Source: Mycolicibacterium sp. CR10
GTDB lineage: Bacteria > Actinomycetota > Actinomycetes > Mycobacteriales > Mycobacteriaceae
Assembly: GCF_005222675.1 (NCBI RefSeq)
Contig: NZ_STGE01000031.1
Location: 248,001-312,000 of the forward strand
DNA length: 64,000 nucleotides
Direction: 5' to 3'
The position numbers were made by a program, and so were the translations under genes. Numbering within the stretch: the stretch's first letter is position 1; every line of letters starts with the position of its first letter. The notes below the pieces were generated by a model, which saw only the letters and a list, made by a program, of their open reading frames with translations, was not told the DNA's origin and did no database searches. Below are positions 28,072 to 36,229 of the stretch, in pieces.

Positions 28072-29598
28072 ATGCAAATCGAAGAACATGACCCCCACCA
28101 CGCTGCGGAGAGCGACCTTCAGGACAAAGGCCTGTCGCGCAACTCCGTCGGTGTGCTCGGTAGCGTCGTGCTCGGGATCTCCTCGGTCGCACCCGCGTAC
28201 GCCCTGACGGCCACCATCGGGATCCTGGTCTCGCAGGCCGGTTCGAAGATGGCGGTGGTGATCATCGCGGGCTTCCTGCCGATGTTCTTCGCCGCCTACG
28301 CCTACCGCGAACTGAACAAAGTCGCCCCGGACTGCGGCACGTCGTTCACATGGACGACCAAGGCCTTCGGCCCCTACGTCGGCTGGCTGGGCGGGTGGGC
28401 GGCGATCCTGGCCACCGCGATCGTGCTGTCGAACCTCGCCGGTGTGGCCGTGCAGTTCTTCTACCAATTCCTCGGCGACCTCTTCCACAACGAGGCACTG
28501 GGCGCCCTCTGGGAGAACCGCGGAATCAACGTCCTGACCTGCATCGGGTTCCTGGCGATCGCCACCCTGGTCGCGTACCGCGGCATCACCACGACCGAGA
28601 AGGTCCAGTTCATCCTCGTCGGGTTCCAGCTGATCGTGCTGCTGGTCTTCGCGGCGGTGGCGATCGCGAAGTCGGGATCATCGGAAACCGCGGCCGCGTT
28701 CAGCTGGGACTGGTTCAGCCCGGCCGGTCTGACGCTGTCGGCGTTCATCGCCGGGCTGTCGGGATCGATCTTCGCCTTCTGGGGCTGGGACACCTGCCTG
28801 ACCGTCAACGAGGAGTCGAAGGGCTCGGCGAAGACACCCGGACGGGCCGCTCTGTTGACGGTCATGTCGATCCTGCTGACCTACCTCATCGTCGCGACCG
28901 CCACCCAGATGTACGCCGGCGTCGGTACCGACGGACTCGGCCTGGGCAACGAAGAGATCTCCGACAACGTCTTCGGCGCACTCGCCGAGCCTGTCCTTGG
29001 CAGCCCGTGGGACCTGTTCCTGTACCTGGCCGTCCTCGCCTCGAGCACCGCGAGCCTGATCACGACGTTCCTGCCGACCTCCCGAACCATTCTCGGAATG
29101 GCGACCTACAAGGCGCTGCCGCCGCGGTTCGCGTCCATCCACCCGCGGTACCTGACGCCGTCGTATGCGACGGTCGTCGCCGGGGTGGTGGCGGGGGTGT
29201 TCTACTCGGTCCTGACCTTCCTCAGCGAGAACGTGCTCACCGACACCATCTACTCGCTGGGCATCATGATCTGCTTCTACTACGGGCTGACCGCGTTCGC
29301 CTGCATCTGGTATTTCCGCCACGAACTGTTCGACAGCGCATCGAGCTTCGTGTTCAAGCTGCTGTTCCCGCTGCTCGGCGGGCTGGGTCTGTTCGGCGTT
29401 CTGGGGGTCACACTCAAGGACAGTGCTTCACCCGATTACGGCAGCGGCGCAAGCATTTTCGGTGTCGGCCTGGTGTTGGTGCTCGGCCTCGGCCTGATCC
29501 TGTTCGGGATCGTCCTGATGCTCGTCTGGCGCTCGATCCAACCCGCCTACTTCCGCGGTGAGACCTTGCGCAAGGACACACCGGTCCTCGTCGATTAG
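28072..29598 (+). CDS. APC superfamily amino acid/polyamine permease
   Basis: 508 residues with about twelve membrane helices. The APC signature appears at the start (GLSRNSVGVLGSVVLGISSVAPAYALTATIG), with helix 3 region CGTSFTWTTKAFGPYVGWLGGW and the conserved FAFWGWDTCLTVNEESKGSAKTPGRAALLT. The substrate is probably an amine or amino acid taken up with protons. It lies beside a copper amine oxidase gene, so an amine is the more attractive substrate; this is inference. A C-terminal cytoplasmic tail ends in RKDTPVLVD. Confidence 0.9.
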   Translation: MQIEEHDPHHAAESDLQDKGLSRNSVGVLGSVVLGISSVAPAYALTATIGILVSQAGSKMAVVIIAGFLPMFFAAYAYRELNKVAPDCGTSFTWTTKAFGPYVGWLGGWAAILATAIVLSNLAGVAVQFFYQFLGDLFHNEALGALWENRGINVLTCIGFLAIATLVAYRGITTTEKVQFILVGFQLIVLLVFAAVAIAKSGSSETAAAFSWDWFSPAGLTLSAFIAGLSGSIFAFWGWDTCLTVNEESKGSAKTPGRAALLTVMSILLTYLIVATATQMYAGVGTDGLGLGNEEISDNVFGALAEPVLGSPWDLFLYLAVLASSTASLITTFLPTSRTILGMATYKALPPRFASIHPRYLTPSYATVVAGVVAGVFYSVLTFLSENVLTDTIYSLGIMICFYYGLTAFACIWYFRHELFDSASSFVFKLLFPLLGGLGLFGVLGVTLKDSASPDYGSGASIFGVGLVLVLGLGLILFGIVLMLVWRSIQPAYFRGETLRKDTPVLVD

Positions 29599-29626
29599 AC
29601 GGCGCCGAAGCCGTTCGGCAGCAGCA

Positions 29627-29818
29627 TCACTCGTGGATGCGCAGCGCCTGGGTGGGGCAATCCTGACAGGCCTGCTCGAGGTCGGCCCGGCGCGCTTCGG
29701 GTACCTCGTCCTGCAGGATGTGCAACGCGCCGGCGGGGCCGATCTCGAAGATGTCCGGCGCGATCGACTCACATATCCCGATCGAGGAGCACCGGTTCCG
29801 GTCGACCTCGATCTTCAT
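29627..29818 (-). CDS. small ferredoxin, [3Fe-4S]/[4Fe-4S] P450-type
   Basis: 63 residues from the ATG at 29818; a longer frame upstream is not supported. Cysteines 10, 16 and 54 fit the C-x5-C ... CP pattern (RCSSIGIC, CQDCP) of the small ferredoxins that usually feed cytochrome P450s; Cys51 is additional. No P450 or ferredoxin reductase gene is in the window. It is downstream of, and in the same direction as, the copper amine oxidase gene (gap of 71 bases), so it may be co-transcribed with it. Confidence 0.85.
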   Translation of the reverse strand: MKIEVDRNRCSSIGICESIAPDIFEIGPAGALHILQDEVPEARRADLEQACQDCPTQALRIHE

Positions 29819-29889
29819 CGGCCCTCCGGGGTGAACTGTGCGGTCATGGACATCACGGTATGGAAGAAGTTGCCGGTACCCAACTCGGA

Positions 29890-31800
29890 TCACGAGTGGC
29901 ACGCGCCCGCCTCACCCTTGGGCGTCGGCGGGGCGTCGATCGACGGGTTCTGGTCGAAGAAGCCGGACGGCTTCAACCAGAACGACACGGTGTCGACGGA
30001 CATGATGGGCCACTCCTCCATCCGGGTGATGTGGTGGATGCCGAAGACGTACCACAACACCACGTCGGTGTTCTCCAGTGGCGCATCGTCTTTGATCCAC
30101 TCACTCATCCCGGCGTCGACGTCGGACTGGGTCGGATAATCCCCGGCCGGCCATCGCTCGTCGGCGCTGTTCTTGGTGACCCACAGGGTGTGGCCGATGA
30201 CGGGTGCGCGCAGATACTGCGGGGTCGCCGGGTCCATCATGACCGGGAAGCACGCGCCGGGAACCAGCTTGTAGGACACCGGCGTGCCGTGCTTGTTGGT
30301 CTTGTTGGGGTTGACCACCTTCCACGATCGCTGCGTGGCCCAGTCGAAGTCACGCGCGGACTCCGCCTCGGACGTGATCGGCGTGGACCGGGTCACCAAC
30401 GCCAAACCGTAGGGGTTCTCCTCCGACACCGGCGGCGCCACCGAGTCGACCTCCATCACGGTGTTCTGGTCACCGTCGACGTCGAGGTCCAACCGCGCAA
30501 CCAGGAAGTGCTGGTGGAACGGCGCGTAGGTGTTCTTGTCGACGACGGTGCCGTACGGCGGCGCCTCCTCGCCCTCGGGGAAGGGCGTGGTGACCATGAT
30601 GCCGGTGGCCCGGATCTCGCACTCGATGTTGCCGTCCTGGTAGAAGCGCCAGTAGACGAGGTACTCGTAGTTGGCCACGGTCGCGTGGCACGACACGACC
30701 ATCCGGCGCTGCCTGCGCACCTCCGCACCGGTCTTGTGGTCGACGTGCTTCCACAGCACGGCGTTGTCCTCCTCGTGCAGGCAGATCGCGTTCTTGACGG
30801 TGTAGGGCTCACCCGTGGTGTCGGGCAGCGTCGCGTCCACGTAGACGATCTCGCCGAGACAGTCGCAGCCCAACTCCAGCGAGGTGGTCATGAATCCCAG
30901 ACCCCACTCGCCGATGTCATACGCGGTGCGCCGGTAGTGATCGAAGGTCGGGTCGCGGTAGGGAACGACCATCTCGGCCAACGACATTCGATAGGCGACC
31001 TCCCGCTCGGTGCCGCGGTCGTCGAACGTCACCTGGTAGAGGACGGGGCCCTCGCGATAGTTGAAGCCGAGCCGCATGGTCCAGTTCTGCCACTTGAGTT
31101 CGGTGCCCTCGACCGTGAAGGACGTGCCCTCGGGCTGGGTGATGTGCAACGGCTTGAGATCAGTGCGCACCTGGGTGCCCCGAACCGAGGGAATGTACTC
31201 GGAGTCCACCTCGGGATGCCCGTAGTCGTGGTGCCGCTCGATCTCGAGAAGTTCGAGGCTGTTGACGTCCACCAACAGCTTCAGGCCTGACACAGGATGG
31301 CCGTAGGGGTTGCCCTCGGGGGTTTCGCGGGCCCACAGGTCGCACCAGCCGAGGCGGCGATGCCTGTGCTCCTCCGGCATCAGCGCTCCGCCGTAGGTCC
31401 ACACGTCAATGAGGATCAGGCTCATATCGGTGAACCCGCGCTCGGCGAGTGCGGCGATGACCTCGGGGTGAACGCGCATCGCCTCGTCGACATCGTGGAA
31501 CTCGTCGACGGTGAAATTCGGCGTGACGCCGGGGATGTGCTCGAAAGAGAGGACTCTGCCCTCGCTCAGGTCGACCGTCGCCTCGTAGGTCTTGTTCTGC
31601 GCGCGGTCCAATGCCACCGCGAACGACGTTCGCCGGACCGGTTGCCCGGGGCGCCACGCCTTTACGTCGGCCTTGGGCGGTTCCTTCAACTCGATCGAGG
31701 TATACCGGAAACCGTCCCCCACGTGCCCTGCGCCTCGCAGGATCGCGGCCGTCTGCCTGAACTCCTCCGCGGTCAAGGGTTCCAGCGGATGCTGAGCCAT
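29890..31800 (-). CDS. copper-containing primary amine oxidase (topaquinone enzyme)
   Basis: 636 residues, the usual length of bacterial copper amine oxidases without the D1 domain. The topaquinone precursor is Tyr378 in TVANYEY, copper ligands are His429 and His431 (HQHF) and His590 (HHITRMEEWPIM), and the catalytic base is Asp295 (YDIGEWGLG). All match the Arthrobacter globiformis enzyme in spacing. It oxidises a primary amine to aldehyde, ammonia and hydrogen peroxide. No signal peptide is visible, so the enzyme is cytoplasmic. GAGGAGG precedes the ATG. It diverges from the ATP-grasp gene and is followed by a ferredoxin. Confidence 0.96.
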   Translation of the reverse strand: MAQHPLEPLTAEEFRQTAAILRGAGHVGDGFRYTSIELKEPPKADVKAWRPGQPVRRTSFAVALDRAQNKTYEATVDLSEGRVLSFEHIPGVTPNFTVDEFHDVDEAMRVHPEVIAALAERGFTDMSLILIDVWTYGGALMPEEHRHRRLGWCDLWARETPEGNPYGHPVSGLKLLVDVNSLELLEIERHHDYGHPEVDSEYIPSVRGTQVRTDLKPLHITQPEGTSFTVEGTELKWQNWTMRLGFNYREGPVLYQVTFDDRGTEREVAYRMSLAEMVVPYRDPTFDHYRRTAYDIGEWGLGFMTTSLELGCDCLGEIVYVDATLPDTTGEPYTVKNAICLHEEDNAVLWKHVDHKTGAEVRRQRRMVVSCHATVANYEYLVYWRFYQDGNIECEIRATGIMVTTPFPEGEEAPPYGTVVDKNTYAPFHQHFLVARLDLDVDGDQNTVMEVDSVAPPVSEENPYGLALVTRSTPITSEAESARDFDWATQRSWKVVNPNKTNKHGTPVSYKLVPGACFPVMMDPATPQYLRAPVIGHTLWVTKNSADERWPAGDYPTQSDVDAGMSEWIKDDAPLENTDVVLWYVFGIHHITRMEEWPIMSVDTVSFWLKPSGFFDQNPSIDAPPTPKGEAGACHS

Positions 31801-31883
31801 TGTGACCTCCTCGCTTGTCTGCCCTAGTCAATCGTTTTCCGGCCAGTTTGTGTTCGTCATGCGACAATTCGCCGGAGGCAAAT

Positions 31884-33371
31884 GTGAATGACCGACCGAG
31901 TTTGATAACCAGAGTGTTCGGATCCCGGGGATTGAAGGGGATCTCGGAGATCCGTACCTTCTTCCGGACGAACGAACAGCCGATCTTCTTCATCGGCCCG
32001 ACCGCGTTCAACCTGCTCGGCATCGACCGCTGGGTTCGCGGCGTCGAGTACATCGTCTATTACGACTCCTGGGACGGCTCCCATCCGCGGGTCTTCACCC
32101 CGTCCAGCAAGCCTTATGTGGAGTTCGAGAGCAGCGAGGAGATCAACAACTACCTGCTGCGCGACGCCGAGGTGCAGAAGTTCATGGAGGCGCGGTGCGC
32201 CGCGCGCGGCCTCCGACCGATGGTCGCGATGGTGTTCTTCGACGAGGAGACCGAGGAGATCTGTCGGGAATTCGACTTCACCCTGATCCTGCCGCCGGAC
32301 TCACTGCGCCGCCATCTCGACTCCAAGATCGTCACCACGAAACTGGGCGAGGAGGCAGGCGCGCCGTCGGTGCCCAATGTGCTGGGGCGCGCCGACAGCT
32401 ACGAAGAGCTTTCCGCACTGGCCACCGAGGCCGGCCTGGGCTCCGACCTGGTGGTGCAGACACCGTACGGCGACTCCGGCAAGACGACCTTCTTCATCAC
32501 CTCCGAGGCCGAATGGGATCGCGACAGCGAGAACATCGTCGGCGAGGACCTGAAGATCATGAAGCGGATCAACAACCATGCCGTCGCGGTGGAAGCGGTC
32601 AACACCAAGCACGGCACGGTGGTCGGGCCGTTCATGACCGACCTCACCGGCTACCCCGAACTCACGCCCTACCGCGGCGGCTGGTGCGGCAACGACCTGT
32701 TCCCCGAGGCGCTTTCGGAGCTCCACCGCGCCGTTGCCATCCGCCATGTCCAGCGCCTCGGCGACCGGCTCCGGCAAGAGGGGTACAAGGGCTTCTTCGA
32801 AGTCGATGTCCTCGTCGACCTCGACTCCGACGAGGTCTACCTCGGCGAGCTGAACCCGCGCATCTCCGGGGCCTCGTCGATCACCAACGTCACCGCCGGT
32901 GCCTACTCCGACATCCCGCTGTTCCTGTTCCACCTGCTGGAGTTCATGGACGTCGACTACGTCGTCGACGTCGAGGAGATCAACGAGCGGTGGCGTGAAC
33001 TCGCCGCCGTCGACGTGTGGGCCCAGCTCATCATGAAGGAGCCCAACGACGCCGTCGAACGCCTCCTTGCCGCTCCGGCGACGGGTCGCTACCGGCTCGC
33101 CGAGGATGGCAGCCTGAACTTCGTCGGCGTCACCAACGACTGGCACGACGTCACCCACGAGGACGAGTGCTTCTTCCTCCGCGTGTACGGACCCGGGGAC
33201 TACCGGTTCAAGGGTGCCGACCTGGGGATCCTGGTGACCAAGGGCCGGATGCAGACCGAAGACGGGCTGACGAAACGGTGCCGCAGCTACATCGACGGGA
33301 TCCGCTCGATGTATGTGAGTGAGCCGCTGCCCGAGCCCCCGAGCGTGACACCCATCGGCTGGGTGAAGTAG
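31884..33371 (+). CDS. ATP-grasp domain protein (biotin-carboxylase-like ligase) of unknown substrate
   Basis: 495 residues from the GTG at 31884 with GGAGG at 31874-31878; the frame continues upstream to 31815 without a better start. Pre-ATP-grasp domain: PIFFIGPTAFNLLGIDRWVRGVEYIVYYDSWDG. ATP-grasp core: LDSKIVTTKLGEEAGAPSVPN, the nucleotide loop PYGDSGKTTFF, and Mg-ligand segment FFEVDVLVDL ... YLGELNPRISGASSITN. There is no biotin-carrier or carboxyltransferase domain, so the biotin carboxylase label is probably wrong. It more likely ligates a carboxylate to an amine or thiol. Divergent from copper amine oxidase, 83 bases apart. Confidence 0.8.
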   Translation: MNDRPSLITRVFGSRGLKGISEIRTFFRTNEQPIFFIGPTAFNLLGIDRWVRGVEYIVYYDSWDGSHPRVFTPSSKPYVEFESSEEINNYLLRDAEVQKFMEARCAARGLRPMVAMVFFDEETEEICREFDFTLILPPDSLRRHLDSKIVTTKLGEEAGAPSVPNVLGRADSYEELSALATEAGLGSDLVVQTPYGDSGKTTFFITSEAEWDRDSENIVGEDLKIMKRINNHAVAVEAVNTKHGTVVGPFMTDLTGYPELTPYRGGWCGNDLFPEALSELHRAVAIRHVQRLGDRLRQEGYKGFFEVDVLVDLDSDEVYLGELNPRISGASSITNVTAGAYSDIPLFLFHLLEFMDVDYVVDVEEINERWRELAAVDVWAQLIMKEPNDAVERLLAAPATGRYRLAEDGSLNFVGVTNDWHDVTHEDECFFLRVYGPGDYRFKGADLGILVTKGRMQTEDGLTKRCRSYIDGIRSMYVSEPLPEPPSVTPIGWVK

Positions 33372-33380
33372 CCGCTCGCC

Positions 33381-34670
33381 TCAGCTGTGGCCGCGCTCGC
33401 GGCCCTCGACGATGCCGACCGGACCGGTTTTGCGGCGCCGATGCTTCGGGACCCGCTCGGTCAGCCCGGCCGCGTGCTGCCCCGCAGCCACGAACCCGCG
33501 GATGGTGTCGAGCAGGTAGACCGGGTTCTGGGCGGCCGGCCACGTCGAGAACTTCACCGACACGGTGCGTGTCGCCCGGTCGACCAGCACCATCTGTCCG
33601 TGGATACCCAGGCACAGGTGCAGGTCCCCGAGCACCCCGGGCATGAACCAGAACTGGTTGCGGTACCAACCGCCGGTGAGGAACGGCTCGGAGTCCGAGG
33701 ACACGAACGCCGCCCGGACGTCGGGGTCGATGGTGCGCGCCTGGGTCAACCATCCCTTGGGCACCACGGTTTTCCCGCCGACGACGCCGTCGTCGAGCAG
33801 CAGCTGCCCGAACCGTGCCAGGTCCCGGGCGTGCGCCGACATCCCGCCGTCGTGGATCGCCGAACCGACTGCGTCGCAAGTGATGTCGGCATCGAATTCG
33901 GCGCCCATCGGCTGCCAGATCAACGTCGAGATCAGCTCTGCCATCCGCGTTCCCGCGGCGCGTTCGCACACCCAGCCCAGCATGTCGGTGTCGGCCGAGC
34001 GGTACACGAACGGCCCACCGTGCGCGGTGCCGAGTGCCAGCGTGGCGAGATAGGCGTACATCCCCCGGAGCTCGTCGGTGTCGGTACCCGGCCGCCACCC
34101 CATGTAGCGCTCCATGACCCGGACCTCGGCCTGCGGGTCGGTGTACTCCTCGCTGAACACGACTCCGGTGCGCATGTCGAGCAGATCGCGCACGGTCGCA
34201 CCGCCGTAGCCGGAGCCGGCGACCTCGGGCACATAGGTGCTTACCTGCTCGTCGGGGTTCAGCAGCCCCTGAGCAACCAGGATCCCGGTGACACAGCCGA
34301 CGACCGACTTGGTCACCGACATCAACAGGTGCGGGGTCTGCGCCGTCATCTTGTTGCCGTAGCTCTCCAGCACGATGCGGCCGTCGTGCACGATCACCAC
34401 GGCGTCGGTCCAGGTGTCGGCCAGCACCTCGGCCAGCGTCGACGTCTCGCCCTCCAAGCGGTGCACGGTGACCGCCTCGGGCGCCAGGGGCTTGGTGGCG
34501 GGTGCCAGTGGCGCCACCGGACCCGATCCGCGCGGGATGCGGTGGGTCGGGATGACCTCGCGCAGGTGCTGAAAAGCCCACCGGTTAAAGGGTGCATCCT
34601 GCCAGTTGGCCAACGTCACCAGCGATTCCTGATCCGGCGGAAAACCGGACATCAGCGGCACATCCGACAT
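33381..34670 (-). CDS. serine hydrolase, beta-lactamase/DD-peptidase fold (6-aminohexanoate-oligomer-hydrolase-like)
   Basis: 429 residues of the class C beta-lactamase/esterase EstB/NylB superfamily. The catalytic S-x-x-K is Ser118-Val-Thr-Lys121 (LLMSVTKSVVG), and the second motif is Y-R-S (FVYRSADTDMLGWVCERAAGTRMAEL). It has no signal peptide, so it is more likely a cytoplasmic amidase or esterase than a cell-wall enzyme. It is convergent with the ATP-grasp gene and divergent from the C45-type amidase gene across two palindromes, so both hydrolases may share a repressor. Confidence 0.87.
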   Translation of the reverse strand: MSDVPLMSGFPPDQESLVTLANWQDAPFNRWAFQHLREVIPTHRIPRGSGPVAPLAPATKPLAPEAVTVHRLEGETSTLAEVLADTWTDAVVIVHDGRIVLESYGNKMTAQTPHLLMSVTKSVVGCVTGILVAQGLLNPDEQVSTYVPEVAGSGYGGATVRDLLDMRTGVVFSEEYTDPQAEVRVMERYMGWRPGTDTDELRGMYAYLATLALGTAHGGPFVYRSADTDMLGWVCERAAGTRMAELISTLIWQPMGAEFDADITCDAVGSAIHDGGMSAHARDLARFGQLLLDDGVVGGKTVVPKGWLTQARTIDPDVRAAFVSSDSEPFLTGGWYRNQFWFMPGVLGDLHLCLGIHGQMVLVDRATRTVSVKFSTWPAAQNPVYLLDTIRGFVAAGQHAAGLTERVPKHRRRKTGPVGIVEGRERGHS

Positions 34671-34735
34671 GGCGACGACCCTACCGGTGCCCCATCGGAC
34701 CCGTTGCCGCAGCTACGGCAAAACCGCGTCCGGTC

Positions 34736-34781
34736 GTCAAGTTCGCCTTGACGGATCGTCCGACGTCAAGTTAGCCTTGAC
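34736..34781. promoter_or_regulatory. two GTCAAG-N5-CTTGAC operators overlapping a leaderless promoter
   Basis: GTCAAGTTCGCCTTGAC (34736-34752) and GTCAAGTTAGCCTTGAC (34765-34781) are the same 17-base palindrome with one spacer change, 29 bases apart. TTGACG (34748-34753) in the first and TAGCCT (34772-34777) in the second form a -35/-10 pair with an 18-base spacer. Six bases after the -10 is the ATG of the next gene, predicting a leaderless mRNA fully blocked when the palindromes are bound. Confidence 0.8.
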
Positions 34782-34783
34782 GC

Positions 34784-35929
34784 ATGAGCACCCTTCTGAC
34801 CGAACTCGCATCCCCCCGTCTCCCCTCACCCGGTGCTCTTTGGCAGGAGTGGCTCGACTACGGCCTGCTGTGGACCTCGGTGGACCAGTCACACTCGTGG
34901 GTGGAATCGGCGGCCAGCGTGCGCGGATCAGCGGCCGAAAGCGCCGGTGAGACCGGTCGCATCCTGACCCTGCACGCCTACCGAGAGACCACGCCGGGCC
35001 CCCGTTGGCAGGCGCTTCACGCGGCAACCTGGCCGGCCTACCGCCGCTGGTATGCCAGTGAAGGGCTGGCCGCCCGACCCTCACTGGGCGACTGTCGGCG
35101 CGCGCTGGTCCAGCATCTCCCCGAGCTGATACCCACCTGGGAAAGGCTCTGCCACCTGGCCGGTGACGACCCGGTCGCGGCCCGGATGCTGTCGATGTGG
35201 GGGCTTCCGGCTTTCAGTGTCGGCTGTTCCCAGGTGATGACGCCTGGTGAGCAGCCGATCTTGGTCCGGAATTACGACTACGACCAGGCGCTCTTCGAAG
35301 GCGTCATTGCGTCCACCAACTACTCCGGACAGCGCCGGGTGCTGGGAACGAGCGACATGCTCTGGGGTCTGCTGGACGGGATGAACGAGGACGGGCTGGC
35401 AGTCTCGCTGACCTTTGGTGGCCGACCCGGCGGTGGCGAGGGCTTCGGGATCCCCATCGTGTTGCGCTATGTGCTGGAGACCTGCGCCACCGTCGAACAA
35501 GGAGTCAGCGCTCTGCGGCGGATCCCCGTGGCGCAGTCCTACAACGTCGCGCTGGTCGACACCACGGGCAGTCACGCCACGGTTTTTGTGGCCCCGGAGC
35601 AGCCTGCCATTGTGAGCCAACGCGAGACGACGACCAACCATCGGCTTGATCGAGTCGAACACCCCGCCACCGCCGCGCGATTCAACAGCGTCGGGCGACT
35701 CACGCGATTGGACCAGCTGCGAGCCGACCGTGCATCGGGTGAGCGCCTCGTCTCGGCGATGCTGCAGCCACCGCTGCGCAACGACGAATTCGAGGTCGGC
35801 TTCGGCACTCTCTACACCGCCAGCTATGAGCCCGCAGCCGGAACCGCTACGTGGCACTGGCCCGGTACGTCATGGACGCGACGCTTCGACGACCCTGACG
35901 ATGTCCGCACCGTGGAACTGGTCCCGTGA
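34784..35929 (+). CDS. C45-type autoproteolytic acyltransferase/amidase (penicillin acyltransferase-like Ntn hydrolase)
   Basis: 381 residues. The centre has the Ntn-hydrolase layout of acyl-CoA:6-aminopenicillanate acyltransferase-like proteins: SVGCSQV with Gly147-Cys148 as the likely self-cleavage site and nucleophile, then ILVRNYDYD and WGLLDGMNEDGLAVSLTFGGRP. A 147-residue propeptide-like N-terminal part precedes the cysteine. It should cleave or transfer acyl groups on amides. There is no ribosome binding site, fitting leaderless translation from the promoter inside the upstream palindromes. Confidence 0.82.
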   Translation: MSTLLTELASPRLPSPGALWQEWLDYGLLWTSVDQSHSWVESAASVRGSAAESAGETGRILTLHAYRETTPGPRWQALHAATWPAYRRWYASEGLAARPSLGDCRRALVQHLPELIPTWERLCHLAGDDPVAARMLSMWGLPAFSVGCSQVMTPGEQPILVRNYDYDQALFEGVIASTNYSGQRRVLGTSDMLWGLLDGMNEDGLAVSLTFGGRPGGGEGFGIPIVLRYVLETCATVEQGVSALRRIPVAQSYNVALVDTTGSHATVFVAPEQPAIVSQRETTTNHRLDRVEHPATAARFNSVGRLTRLDQLRADRASGERLVSAMLQPPLRNDEFEVGFGTLYTASYEPAAGTATWHWPGTSWTRRFDDPDDVRTVELVP

Positions 35930-35974
35930 CCCGGCTCGTGACCTGTGAACCTGGATCCCGGCCATACTGACCCT

Positions 35975-36202
35975 GTGAGTCGAGAACCAACCGACATTGC
36001 GGCCGAAGCCCGCACCCTGCTGGATGCGCTGGCCACCAGCACCAACCCGATCGCCTTCGAAACCCTGCTCGGTCTCAGTCAGTACGTAGGCGAATGTCTG
36101 GGAACCTCAGCCCGCACCCTGGCGCAAGCCCAGTCCTGGAGCAGCGTTGCCGGCCTCGCCGGCACCACGAAACAGGCCGCCTGGGAGAGATGGCACCAGT
36201 GA
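35975..36202 (+). CDS. small hypothetical protein
   Basis: 75 residues if started at the GTG at 35975; the frame also allows GTG at 35945 (85 residues). CATACT at 35963-35968 lies six bases before the inner GTG with GTGACC 18 bases further upstream, a plausible leaderless promoter, so I prefer the inner start. The protein is predicted helical (DIAAEARTLLDALATSTNPIAFETLLGLSQYVGECLG) and ends with TTKQAAWERWHQ. That motif is common at the end of small actinobacterial helix-turn-helix-like proteins. No function can be given. Convergent with rel. Confidence 0.6.
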   Translation: MSREPTDIAAEARTLLDALATSTNPIAFETLLGLSQYVGECLGTSARTLAQAQSWSSVAGLAGTTKQAAWERWHQ

Positions 36203-36229
36203 CGCCTCCGCCGTACGAGCCACCCGGGG

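Noticed and set aside
29860-31290. 476-residue open frame on the + strand opposite the copper amine oxidase
   Set aside because: The minus-strand gene has every catalytic residue of the family; the + strand frame reads as a low-complexity shadow.
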